64,000 nt of DNA, from NCBI RefSeq assembly GCF_014284305.1, contig NZ_JACOFW010000021.1, positions 22,036 through 86,035 of the forward strand. The letters run 5' to 3'. Position 1 is the stretch's first letter. Every line of letters begins with the position of its first letter. The notes under the pieces are model-generated. The model saw only the letters and a list, made by a program, of their open reading frames with translations, searched no databases and was not told the origin of the DNA. Made by a program: the position numbers and the translations under genes. The DNA comes from Affinundibacterium seohonense (GTDB lineage: Bacteria; Pseudomonadota; Gammaproteobacteria; Burkholderiales; Burkholderiaceae_D). Of this stretch, positions 55,389-64,000 are shown piece after piece.

Positions 55389-58300
55389 TTAATTCATAGG
55401 AATAAACTGTCCATCCGCCAAGATCAAGGCTAGCCTTCGCTTTTTGGCAGGATAAATATTGGCGAGTGCCTCTGCGTAAATGTTTAATTGTTGCTGATAA
55501 GCGAATTTTTCCGATTCCAATAACTGTCGTTTGTAATCCAAAATCCACAGATCGTCATCCAACACCACCAATCGATCTAGGCGCATTAATTGCTCTTGAT
55601 ACACGACATCCATTTCATTGCGGGCGAAACTAAATTGCTTAGGATTAAAGAAATGCTCTAAAGCAGGAGCATTCAAAATCGCCACGGCTTGCTCACGTAC
55701 GACTTTGGCAACGCTGAGCGCGCAAGGCAACCATGCCGCAATCACCTCTGCAGATGGAATACGAATCGGCCAATCGCGAATATCGTTGGTCAGGCGTTCC
55801 ATCAAGGCATGCAAGGCCACGCCCTCGATTTGCTCAGCGGACATGACGGATGCGCGCCTAGACTCTGACAATACCGATTCTGGCAATGCCAAATTCGGTG
55901 GCGTAAATGAATTCAGAACAAATGAAGCATTTGCAGCATTATTTATTATCACCGCTGCGCCAACGTCGCTTTCATCCTCCGACATCGCTATCTCGATTGG
56001 CTCCAAGGACACGAAACGTTGATACCAACTTCCTGTTTGTACGCCGGTTTCATCGGTGGCTCTGTCACTGGCGATGCCACTGACGATGAGAATTTGCTTT
56101 GCTCGCGTCACCGCCACATAAAGCATATTCCAATTCTCTTGCTTGGCTTGTTCTTCTTCCGCTGCAAACAAGCGATCTCGAGCCGCACCACGATCATCTT
56201 TTTTACCAAACACCGAGAAATGCTTTTGCTCACCCGGTTGTAGAGGCCACGCGCAAAGCACACCAATATTGTCTTTTGCTGCCTCACTATGATTGCAATC
56301 TAACATCACCACAATCTTCGCTTCCAAACCTTTTGCGCTGTGGATGGTTAAAATTCGTACGGCATCCAAACCACTGGCAACACTAGACTCGTCCGGCGAA
56401 TCGGTCTCTGCGCCTCGGTCAAATTCTTTGAGTGCCGCAATGAATTTTGGCAAGCTGGGATAACGTCCGCCATCCATATTGAGCGCCAGCTCGGTAAACG
56501 CGGTGATGTTACCGATTATTTGTTGGCGATTAGTCGCCGATGCATGTTGTGCATAGAGATTGACCAATTCCCCTTGGTGCAAAATACGATCAAGCAAATC
56601 ATGTACGGGCAAATCATGCGCAGCTTGCATCCAATCTGCTAACAACCGCACCGCCCTTTGTAAATGTGGCAGCGTACCTTTGTCCATTGCCAACAAGCGC
56701 TTCCACCAGGCGCTCTCCTCGCGCTGGGCGAGCACAATCAAATCTTCATCGGTCGTGGCAAACATCGGCGATTTCAACACATGTGCCAAGGCGCGGTTAT
56801 CGCCAGGTGTCATCAAGAAATTCAATAAGGCAATCAGATCGGCGATTTCCAAAGTTTGCAATAAACCGCCACGACGATTTGAGACAAATGGGATTCCCGC
56901 TTCACGCAAAGCCTTTTCATAAGACGCTAAGTGGGTGCGGCGTCTGACCAATAGCATCACATCCGACCATTGAAAAGCTTCCGACGCCTCTTTTCGCAAT
57001 TGCAAAAGTTGCTGCGCAACTAGCTGCCCTTCCTGATACCGACGTTGATCGTCTTGCTCGACGACTGGCGTCGTCAATGGATCACGAAGTGGAAACGCTG
57101 GGACATTTTCGTCTGAAGAATTTTGAACATCTGCACGAATCAAGGGCAAACGTAATACCTCGCCTTCGCTACTTGCGGCGGTAGTCTGCGCCGTGTAAAT
57201 CGCATTACCGATCATCGCCTGATTTAAAACCTCAACAATCGCAGGCGCGTTCCTGCGCGTTTGATTGGTGCGGAGAACGACGGCACCTTGCTGGGCCAAC
57301 ATGTCGCGGGCGGCGACAAACACACGTGGATCAGCGCGACGGAATCGATAAATCGATTGTTTAGGATCACCAACGATAAATACCGTCGGCCTCGCGGTAT
57401 CTGCACCATAAGCATCCAACCAAGCGCTGACGATATTCCATTGCAAAGGATTGGTATCCTGAAATTCATCTAGCAAGATGTGCTTATATTTGGCATCTAA
57501 TCTGCCATGCAAATACGCTGCAAATTCTTCATTCGCCAATAGTCGATAAGCTTGCCATTCAAGATCGGCGAAATCCAGCATGCGCTGTTCTGATTTCAAA
57601 CTTTGATAGCATTCAACATAGGCTTGCCCGACCACAAACAAGGCTTGATTCAAACGTAGTACCGACGCTTCTTTGCTACGACGTTCAAATACTTTCAGGG
57701 TCTCGGCAATCGCATTACACTCATCATGAAAAGCTGATTCATTATCGGCACCCAACCAAGCTTCAATCGCGGCACTCAAATTCTTAGTCTTCCGATTTTT
57801 GCGATTGACGCCTTCACTGCTATAGAACTCATTCGCTAAGGCAGAAAAATGTTCTACGCTGACGAGATCGTTCGCTTGTCTCGCATTTGTTATTGCCGTC
57901 TCTATGGCAACACCGCGCTTTTGATTTTCTGGACTGCCCTTGCCTAAACAAATACCAATGTTTTGGATACGCTCTAGCAAAGCCTCATCCTGCCAAACGC
58001 GCAAACGCGCATCGCTGATCGCGTCCTCGCCCATCAAGTCTTGCAGCTGTAAAATTGCAGCATCACTTGATGCAGCGTCTTCGCTGACCGCCCACCATTC
58101 TGCCCGTTTCGCGAGAAACGCATCAAGCATCAACTGCGTGCTGAAATCGCCTAACTCTTCATATAGATACAATAATTCCTGTTTAAGGCCGTTTGTTCCA
58201 CTGTCGGTATTCTCATCTCTCATTCCCGCAGCTTGCATCAACTGTCCCCAAGCTTCACGCTGTATGCTGCTGGTCGATTCCAATAAATTGAAACCATGCG

Positions 58301-58760
58301 GTACGCCAGAAGCCAAAGGTGCCAACTTCAGCAAACGTCCAAACCAGCTATGGAAGGTATCCATCGATAAGCCTTGCGGATTACCAAGTAAGTTCTCATA
58401 CAGTTGACGTGCACGTGGTAGGCTGCTTGCCAATTGTGAAGCAGGAACCCCACGTTCAAGCAAAATAGTGCTGGCCAGCTCTTCATCTGCCAATGCCAAC
58501 TGTTGTAGCAATTCCATCAAACGATGCTGCATTTCTTGTGCGGCCTTGCGGGTAAATGTAATCGCCAATAATTCAGCAGGCTCTGCACCATCAAGTAATA
58601 GACGCAACATGCGAGCGACCAATAGCCAGGTTTTTCCGCTACCAGCACAAGCTTCAACCACGACCGAGCGGTGCGGGTCGCAAGCAGCTGCAGTAAAACG
58701 CATCGCGTCCACCACTTGCCCATTTAATTCATAGGCCTGCGCCTGATTCATTTCATTCAT
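55389..58760 (-). CDS. addA: UvrD/AddA-type helicase-nuclease (double-strand break repair)
   Basis: Helicase-nuclease subunit that processes double-strand breaks for RecA-dependent repair. The ATG at 58760 overlaps the addB stop (TGATG), so it is translated in coupled fashion; length is 1123 residues. Superfamily-1 helicase motifs are present: EACAGSGKTWLLVARM near 35, TFTRKAAQEMQ, HILLDEFQDTNPLQW, FIVGDPKQSIYRFR, and VRILTIHSAKGLEAKIV. The C-terminal nuclease has LWILDYKRQL and QQLNIYAEAL. AddAB replaces RecBCD in many betaproteobacteria. Confidence 0.93.
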   Translation of the reverse strand: MNEMNQAQAYELNGQVVDAMRFTAAACDPHRSVVVEACAGSGKTWLLVARMLRLLLDGAEPAELLAITFTRKAAQEMQHRLMELLQQLALADEELASTILLERGVPASQLASSLPRARQLYENLLGNPQGLSMDTFHSWFGRLLKLAPLASGVPHGFNLLESTSSIQREAWGQLMQAAGMRDENTDSGTNGLKQELLYLYEELGDFSTQLMLDAFLAKRAEWWAVSEDAASSDAAILQLQDLMGEDAISDARLRVWQDEALLERIQNIGICLGKGSPENQKRGVAIETAITNARQANDLVSVEHFSALANEFYSSEGVNRKNRKTKNLSAAIEAWLGADNESAFHDECNAIAETLKVFERRSKEASVLRLNQALFVVGQAYVECYQSLKSEQRMLDFADLEWQAYRLLANEEFAAYLHGRLDAKYKHILLDEFQDTNPLQWNIVSAWLDAYGADTARPTVFIVGDPKQSIYRFRRADPRVFVAARDMLAQQGAVVLRTNQTRRNAPAIVEVLNQAMIGNAIYTAQTTAASSEGEVLRLPLIRADVQNSSDENVPAFPLRDPLTTPVVEQDDQRRYQEGQLVAQQLLQLRKEASEAFQWSDVMLLVRRRTHLASYEKALREAGIPFVSNRRGGLLQTLEIADLIALLNFLMTPGDNRALAHVLKSPMFATTDEDLIVLAQREESAWWKRLLAMDKGTLPHLQRAVRLLADWMQAAHDLPVHDLLDRILHQGELVNLYAQHASATNRQQIIGNITAFTELALNMDGGRYPSLPKFIAALKEFDRGAETDSPDESSVASGLDAVRILTIHSAKGLEAKIVVMLDCNHSEAAKDNIGVLCAWPLQPGEQKHFSVFGKKDDRGAARDRLFAAEEEQAKQENWNMLYVAVTRAKQILIVSGIASDRATDETGVQTGSWYQRFVSLEPIEIAMSEDESDVGAAVIINNAANASFVLNSFTPPNLALPESVLSESRRASVMSAEQIEGVALHALMERLTNDIRDWPIRIPSAEVIAAWLPCALSVAKVVREQAVAILNAPALEHFFNPKQFSFARNEMDVVYQEQLMRLDRLVVLDDDLWILDYKRQLLESEKFAYQQQLNIYAEALANIYPAKKRRLALILADGQFIPMN

Positions 58761-61618
58761 CACCAGGCTCCTTTACGGCACAAACCACGCACATCGCAAT
58801 ACGCACATACACTTTCTACCCCTTGCGCGGGCAAACCTGCGCCATGCTGTATCGCCTGCATATTTTGTCGGATCGCAGTTTCTAATTCGCTTTTCCAAAG
58901 ACTGTAATCTTGCGCTTCAACGTCGCCTGTTTTGTCACGTTCAGTTTCTAGCGCGACGTAATAGGCAGTATCGACAGGATCCAACACAGTCATATTAAGT
59001 TCATTAGTATCGTCACCCTGTGGAATCTTGGCTTGTAACAAACCATAGAAAGCTAATTGATGATCTTCAAAATTTTTCAATCGTGCTCTTAGCGCAGTTT
59101 TGTTTTTGGTTTTGTAATCCAATACGGCACGCTCGACTTCACCATTATCGAGATGACGTTCGTCAATTCGATCGACTCGCCCGCGCAAAGTAATCGCACC
59201 GTCGTCCCATGCCAATTGCGCCTCAGCCCAGACCTCGCCAAAGGCAAACTGCCAGCCATCGGCTTCACGCTCATTCGCCCAAGCGACGTAGGCCGGAATC
59301 ACTTTACGCCAGCGTATGCTGTAGCCCAAAGCCGCTGGACTTTGTTTTAATACACGCGTGAACCAAGTATCAGAAATCGATTGCAATAAGCCGACACGAT
59401 CATCGGTCAAGCTCAATTGATCCGCCAACAAGCGATCGTGATAGGTTTTTAAGATAGCGTGCAACCAATCACCGTAATCGCGTTTTTCAGGCATATCCGA
59501 CAACTCATCGATCGCAGAAAGTTTCAGCATACGTCCGGCGAAAAATTGATATGGGCAGGCAATCAAGCTTGATAGTCCGCTAGCAGACAGTGTTGTTGGC
59601 ATCAAAGACGCGGCACTAGGTCGCGGTTGTTGGGGAATGACGGGGACCAAGCGATGCTCGGCCAGCGCTCGCTTACTCATCAATAAAGGACTCTGTTGTT
59701 GACGCGCCAGATGCAGTCTGACTTGTTCAACCCAAGGACTCAAAGCGTTCAATTCACCATTGATTTGCGATTGCCAGGACAACACCACTTCATCGTTCAA
59801 TAAAATCAATTCGGCAAAATCACGCAATTGCTGCAACTGTCTTTGCTCACGCGTTACCAAGCCACATTCACGTCGCACCGCATTGGTGAAGAACAAAGTC
59901 TCTTGTGGTTTTGACGGTAAATGCTTAGCATCACCACCAATCAAATACACCGCATCAAAAGTTCGCAAACGTGCACCATTTAATGGCAGCATCACGACCC
60001 GTTGATCAAACTGCTCCTGCTTAAATGGGGTTGATTCCATTTGCAAATTAATAAATGCGCGCCATTCCGAAAAACTAAAGTGCATGTCCAGTCCATGACA
60101 ATCACTACTCAAGGCCTGCAACATTTGCACCACCTGCGCACCAGCGAGATCTTCCTGCAAGGGATTCAACTTGCCAAGCTCTGTCAGGGTCTGAATGCTA
60201 ATTTGTGTCCAATCTTTCAAACTACGGCGTGACGCACCCGCGCTACTACCATATTGATGCGCTAAACGCGCGATCTGCGCAATCCATTCTCTCGCTTGCG
60301 GTTGACGTTCCAATGTGAAGAGCACCGCCTCCCAATTACCTACTACATTATTTCTGCGCAAAGCTAATTCGATGTCCATTACCAGATCGGCTTTATCAAC
60401 AACTTCAGCTGCTTCAGAAGCATCTATTACGCTAACACCCAGCGGTAAAAATGGCGACTTCAAAAAATCTAGCAAAGCCATCGTATCTGCCCGCGTTGCC
60501 ACGACTTCAAACCAAGCAGCCAGACAAGCTGCTGCGCGCGTGGTCGACAGTTTCCAACCTGTTTCATCCGCAACATAGACTTGTGCGCGCTCCAACAATG
60601 CGCGCAATCGGCGCGAAATTACACGGTCTTGTGCGATCACTGCGATTTTCTGCTTACCCGCTTGCAACCAATCAATAATGCGTTGCGCAGCTTGCTCCGC
60701 CTCGTCTTCCAGACTACTGACTTCGCATAAACGCAAACGTGACCAGTCAAATTGAGCACCGCTGCTCAAGTTCTTTTGCAGCGATACTGCGGGATTCGAT
60801 TCCGAAGTCGACGATAGATCAGCCCATGCCTGCCGCATCGCCTCTGGCAAAGCCTCGCCTCGCCAATCCACACTCATCACATGCACTGCCTGTCGCTGTT
60901 CATAGGCTTGCAAAAAAGCATTTTCCAGCGCATCTGGCATGGTTGGTGCGATCCAGAATAACTCCATATTGGCACTATCCGCGAGACGCATCATTTGCTG
61001 AAATTCTTGTACCGTTTTATCGTGTTGATCGAGTTGACCTTGCCACAGTGTCCACACCAATTGCGTTTCATCCGAAACCAACTTTTGCACAGGCAAAGGC
61101 AATTGCGCTAAAGCTTCATGCCAGGTAGCTTGCATTTTGAGCGGATCGAGTTCTTTGCCATCCACAGCCTGCGGTAACCAAACCTGCGTTAATTCGTCAG
61201 CCAAGCCCAATAAAGTCTGCGCCAGTGGCAACAAATCCGTATTACGTTGCGCGCCAAATAAAGTTTTCAGCCATGCATGCTGTCGCAACTCCGCGTACAA
61301 ACTCATCAAACGTTGACTATTTGCCGAAACAGACACTGGCAGCGGTGACTGCATGCCGAGCCAGGCAAACATGGTTTGAATCTTAGGAGGAATAAAATGA
61401 TCACCAATCTCCAAACGCAAAGCGCGGTTCAACAAATGCGCATGTTCAAATGTGGGAACGATCACGCGTACATGAGAAAAATCCCTTCCAGCAGCGGGGT
61501 CTGGTTCAGCAAACAAATCACTAGGGATGCCAGCCTTTTTTTGCATCGCCAAAAACTGCTGGGCGACTTGTGACCAAAATTGAGCAGATGCTGGAATCAG
61601 ATAAGTTGTTCGCGCCAT
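58760..61618 (-). CDS. addB: AddB-type PD-(D/E)XK nuclease subunit
   Basis: Second subunit of the AddAB enzyme, 952 residues. The N-terminal part is a degenerate helicase domain without a clear P-loop. The C-terminal nuclease has GRVDRIDE, AVLDYKTKNK and HQLAFYGLLQ. Four Cys probably bind an iron-sulfur cluster: one in IACPYQFFAG near residue 686, and three in VCAYCDVRGLC near the end. It is upstream of addA with a one-base overlap. No strong ribosome binding site is seen. Confidence 0.9.
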   Translation of the reverse strand: MARTTYLIPASAQFWSQVAQQFLAMQKKAGIPSDLFAEPDPAAGRDFSHVRVIVPTFEHAHLLNRALRLEIGDHFIPPKIQTMFAWLGMQSPLPVSVSANSQRLMSLYAELRQHAWLKTLFGAQRNTDLLPLAQTLLGLADELTQVWLPQAVDGKELDPLKMQATWHEALAQLPLPVQKLVSDETQLVWTLWQGQLDQHDKTVQEFQQMMRLADSANMELFWIAPTMPDALENAFLQAYEQRQAVHVMSVDWRGEALPEAMRQAWADLSSTSESNPAVSLQKNLSSGAQFDWSRLRLCEVSSLEDEAEQAAQRIIDWLQAGKQKIAVIAQDRVISRRLRALLERAQVYVADETGWKLSTTRAAACLAAWFEVVATRADTMALLDFLKSPFLPLGVSVIDASEAAEVVDKADLVMDIELALRRNNVVGNWEAVLFTLERQPQAREWIAQIARLAHQYGSSAGASRRSLKDWTQISIQTLTELGKLNPLQEDLAGAQVVQMLQALSSDCHGLDMHFSFSEWRAFINLQMESTPFKQEQFDQRVVMLPLNGARLRTFDAVYLIGGDAKHLPSKPQETLFFTNAVRRECGLVTREQRQLQQLRDFAELILLNDEVVLSWQSQINGELNALSPWVEQVRLHLARQQQSPLLMSKRALAEHRLVPVIPQQPRPSAASLMPTTLSASGLSSLIACPYQFFAGRMLKLSAIDELSDMPEKRDYGDWLHAILKTYHDRLLADQLSLTDDRVGLLQSISDTWFTRVLKQSPAALGYSIRWRKVIPAYVAWANEREADGWQFAFGEVWAEAQLAWDDGAITLRGRVDRIDERHLDNGEVERAVLDYKTKNKTALRARLKNFEDHQLAFYGLLQAKIPQGDDTNELNMTVLDPVDTAYYVALETERDKTGDVEAQDYSLWKSELETAIRQNMQAIQHGAGLPAQGVESVCAYCDVRGLCRKGAW

Positions 61619-61902
61619 GGCTTGGTTTCAATCAAAATCAAAGTGAGCTGGCATTTTATGCGAGTGGAACGTGAAAATAAAAAAGCATCCAATAAATTCG
61701 GACAAAAATTCACAAAAATCAGTAAATAAGCCACTTTTTAAAAAATAGGGTATTATTTACCGCTGTGTTTCCTATGTTGATGCCTGCGCAGACGCGAAAG
61801 TGGCACTTGAAATAAGCAGAATCACCCCAAAATCGACATTCCTGCTTTAATTTATTGAATAATCCCCCTCTTTTAGAGACCAACCAGAATAACGAGAATT
61901 CT

Positions 61903-62229
61903 ATGAGCGCAAATATCATTTATGTAAGCGATGCATCTTTTGAAGCCGATGTGTTGAAATCTGACAAACCAGTCTTGGTCGACTTCTGGGCTGAATGGTG
62001 CGGCCCTTGCAAGATGATTGCACCGATCTTGGAAGAAGTTGCCAAAGAATATGATGGCAAAATCACTATTGCTAAGATGGACGTTGACGCGAACCAAGCT
62101 GTACCAGCTAAATTTGGTATCCGTGGCATCCCAACTTTGATCTTATTTAAAAACGGCGAAGCAGCTGCACAAAAAGTTGGCGCGCTGGCAAAAGGCCAAT
62201 TGACCGCGTTTATCGACGGTAATATCTAA
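61903..62229 (+). CDS. trxA: Thioredoxin
   Basis: Cytoplasmic protein disulfide reductase of 108 residues. The ATG at 61903 is chosen; the frame opens 48 bases earlier without family support. Active site [14 protein letters not shown] and cis-Pro region RGIPTLILF are intact. rho follows on the same strand after 243 bases, the common arrangement in betaproteobacteria. Confidence 0.97.
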   Translation: MSANIIYVSDASFEADVLKSDKPVLVDFWAEWCGPCKMIAPILEEVAKEYDGKITIAKMDVDANQAVPAKFGIRGIPTLILFKNGEAAAQKVGALAKGQLTAFIDGNI

Positions 62230-62279
62230 GTTAAATCTGAGCTAGAACTAAGTTAGAGTTACATATCTTCGGCATTTAT

Positions 62280-62318
62280 TTCAGACGGTGTTACAAGAAA
62301 GTTTTTACATCGTCTGAA
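62280..62318 (+). promoter_or_regulatory. Hairpin in the trxA-rho intergenic region
   Basis: TTCAGACGGTGT pairs with ACATCGTCTGAA (one mismatch) around a loop of about 15 bases. It has no T tract after it. It may be a processing or attenuation structure in the rho leader, or the trxA end. Rho leaders are known to be autoregulated in other bacteria, but no such claim can be tested here. Confidence 0.5.
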
Positions 62319-62472
62319 TTAAGTCTTACAATACGCTGAAATTGAAGCACCATAATTTATATAAGTAGCGACCGGCATCAAACCCGCTCTGCAGTTTTTA
62401 ATCATCCAGTAGTTCGTTTTTCACTTCTGCTCACTCCCCCACCTCACTTTCCCATCCCGGGACACTCACAAC

Positions 62473-63735
62473 ATGCATTTATCTGAACTAAAGGCCTTAC
62501 ACGTCTCCGCACTGTTAGAAATGGCCATCGGTCTCGACATCGATAACGCTGCGCGTATGCGTAAGCAAGAATTGATGTTCGCGATCTTGAAAAAGCGCGC
62601 CAAAGGCGGCGAACAAATTTTTGGCGATGGTGCACTCGAAGTCTTGCCTGACGGCTTTGGCTTTTTGCGCTCGCCCGATGCCAGCTACATGGCATCCACC
62701 GACGATATTTATATTTCTCCTTCTCAAATCCGCCGTTTCAACTTGCATACTGGCGATTCGATCGAAGGTGAAGTCAGAACACCAAAAGACGGCGAACGTT
62801 ATTTCGCTTTGGTGAAAGTGGACAAGGTCAATGGCGAAGCGCCAGAGATGTCCAAACACCGCATCTTGTTTGAAAACTTAACACCGCTGCACCCGAACAA
62901 ACTCTTGCAATTAGAGCGCGACATGCGCGGCGAAGAGAACACCACAGGTCGTATCATCGACTTGATCGCTCCGATTGGTAAAGGTCAACGCGGCTTGTTA
63001 GTCGCTTCACCAAAGTCTGGTAAATCCGTCATGCTACAACACATCGCTCATGCGATTACGACGAATCATCCAGACGTCACGATGATCGTTTTGCTGATCG
63101 ACGAACGTCCAGAAGAAGTTACTGAAATGCAGCGTTCCGTACGCGGTGAAGTGGTGGCGTCGACGTTCGATGAACCAGCAACACGTCACGTACAAGTCGC
63201 TGAAATGGTATTGGAAAAAGCCAAGCGTTTAGTCGAAATGAAAAAAGACGTGGTGATCTTGTTGGACTCCATCACCCGTTTAGCTCGTGCGTACAACACT
63301 GTTATTCCAGCATCAGGCAAAGTCTTGACTGGTGGTGTGGATGCCAACGCATTACAACGTCCGAAACGCTTCTTCGGTGCTGCACGTAATGTTGAAGAAG
63401 GCGGCTCATTGACCATCATCGCAACAGCTTTGATCGAAACTGGCAGCCGTATGGATGACGTGATTTACGAGGAATTCAAAGGCACAGGTAATATGGAAGT
63501 GCATTTGGAACGCCGCCTTGCTGAAAAACGTACTTACCCAGCAATCAATCTGAACAAGTCCGGTACACGTCGTGAAGAGTTATTGATTAAGCCTGATCAA
63601 CTCCAGAAAATCTGGATCTTGCGTAAGCTTTTATATAGCATGGACGAGATCGAAGCGATGGAATTCATCCTCGACAAAATGAAGGCAACCAAAAACAACT
63701 CAGAGTTTTTCGAAATGATGCGTCGTGGCGGGTGA
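62473..63735 (+). CDS. rho: Transcription termination factor Rho
   Basis: Hexameric RNA helicase that ends transcription, 420 residues. N-terminal RNA-binding domain with [15 protein letters not shown]; Walker [24 protein letters not shown] ([10 protein letters not shown]), Walker [17 protein letters not shown], and the C-terminal [20 protein letters not shown] are all typical. A terminator lies 35 bases after the stop. Confidence 0.98.
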   Translation: MHLSELKALHVSALLEMAIGLDIDNAARMRKQELMFAILKKRAKGGEQIFGDGALEVLPDGFGFLRSPDASYMASTDDIYISPSQIRRFNLHTGDSIEGEVRTPKDGERYFALVKVDKVNGEAPEMSKHRILFENLTPLHPNKLLQLERDMRGEENTTGRIIDLIAPIGKGQRGLLVASPKSGKSVMLQHIAHAITTNHPDVTMIVLLIDERPEEVTEMQRSVRGEVVASTFDEPATRHVQVAEMVLEKAKRLVEMKKDVVILLDSITRLARAYNTVIPASGKVLTGGVDANALQRPKRFFGAARNVEEGGSLTIIATALIETGSRMDDVIYEEFKGTGNMEVHLERRLAEKRTYPAINLNKSGTRREELLIKPDQLQKIWILRKLLYSMDEIEAMEFILDKMKATKNNSEFFEMMRRGG

Positions 63736-63769
63736 TTAGATTATTCGCGATTGGTTAGCTTTAGGCGAG

Positions 63770-63797
63770 AAAGCCGGACTTTATGTTCGGCTTTTTT
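63770..63797 (+). terminator. Rho-independent terminator of rho
   Basis: AAAGCCGGA pairs with TTCGGCTTT (one wobble) around a 7-base loop, then a T tract. It lies about 35 bases past the rho stop codon. Confidence 0.9.
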
Positions 63798-63873
63798 GTT
63801 TTTGGTTTTTGTTTTTTACGCGGCATATGAAATTAGAGTAATCGTCGCCTGAAGGAATACGTATGTGCGCTTA

Positions 63874-64000
63874 GAGCCTGTGAATAAATTTGTGTAAATG
63901 TCCACGGTCTATTAACCTCTCGAGCGAGGAATTACCGATGGACATTTTAATGGATAGAGAAAAACTGAAAGCTTTGGCAAAAGAGCTTGCCAAGGATATC
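63874..64000 (+). mobile_element. Left end of an IS256-family insertion sequence (cut by window)
   Basis: GAGCCTGTGAATAAATTTGT and the following GTAAATGTC look like the left inverted repeat of an IS256-family element, with a transposase start 64 bases in. Only the first 127 bases are present, so the right end and target duplication cannot be seen. It inserted downstream of rho. Confidence 0.7.
63938..64000 (+). CDS. IS256-family transposase, N-terminal fragment (continues past window)
   Basis: The first 21 codons of a gene: MDILMDREKLKALAKELAK followed by DI. IS256-family transposases commonly start with a KLKALAKELAKG-type segment. GAGGA lies about 8 bases before the ATG; a second ATG at 63950 is possible. 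The rest lies outside the window, so the catalytic DDE residues are not seen. Confidence 0.7.
   Translation, partial: MDILMDREKLKALAKELAKDI

Overview
The window looks like chromosomal DNA of a betaproteobacterium in Burkholderiales, most like Oxalobacteraceae (for example an Undibacterium relative). This is inferred from gene content and order: groES-groEL, a PDH operon whose E3 carries lipoyl domains, trxA next to rho, a small Trp-rich membrane protein, holC followed by a DUF2486-like gene, AddAB-type nuclease-helicase genes, and zapB-zapA-6S RNA. No rRNA, tRNA, CRISPR array or prophage was seen. Most of the window is housekeeping; the accessory parts are a RES-Xre toxin-antitoxin pair, a large RTX protein, several small foldback repeats and the start of an IS256-like element at the right edge.

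Layout. 1-2.1 kb: groES (5' cut off by the window) and groEL with a strong terminator, then two copies of a dispersed repeat. 2.5-7.7 kb: an RND efflux pump (permease and adaptor, minus strand) behind a TetR regulator with a palindromic operator candidate. 7.7-12 kb: a TauE/SafE permease, a hybrid-looking histidine kinase with a binding-protein-like C-terminal domain, and a DUF4395 membrane protein. 12.1-18.6 kb: aceE-aceF-lpdA on the minus strand with foldback repeats in both spacers and a terminator at the end. 19.3-23.9 kb: folD, oligopeptidase A, a secreted DUF4124-glutaredoxin protein, holC and a DUF2486-like gene. 23.9-29.8 kb: an Lrp regulator, a cytochrome c, a small Trp-rich protein, a LysR regulator, lgt, a crotonase-fold enzyme, a malonyl-CoA synthetase-like enzyme and an EVE protein. 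29.9-33.4 kb: an HscC-type Hsp70 and a membrane J-domain/Sel1 protein. 33.7-35 kb: RES-Xre toxin-antitoxin. 35.2-37.9 kb: an MFS transporter with a tiny membrane protein, a Tat-type redoxin and ACP phosphodiesterase.

37.9-49 kb: one long minus-strand cobalamin cluster behind a cobalamin riboswitch: btuB, cobP, btuF, btuC, btuD, cobO, cbiB, cobD-type decarboxylase, cobT, cobS and cobC. It covers outer- and inner-membrane uptake, corrinoid adenosylation, the aminopropanol arm and nucleotide-loop assembly. No corrin-ring synthesis genes are present, so it reads as salvage and completion of imported corrinoids. 49-54 kb: a 286-bp MITE-like element and a 1494-residue RTX protein. 54.3-55.1 kb: 6S RNA, zapA and a zapB-like gene. 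55.4-61.6 kb: addA and addB. 61.9-63.8 kb: trxA and rho. The last 130 bases open an IS256-family element.

The points most worth a second look are the histidine kinase with a cytoplasmic-side binding-protein-like domain, the placement of lipoyl domains in the PDH complex (one on E2, two on E3), the two foldback elements that share an internal core, the nested operator in front of the RES-Xre pair, and the J-domain protein without an HPD motif next to HscC.
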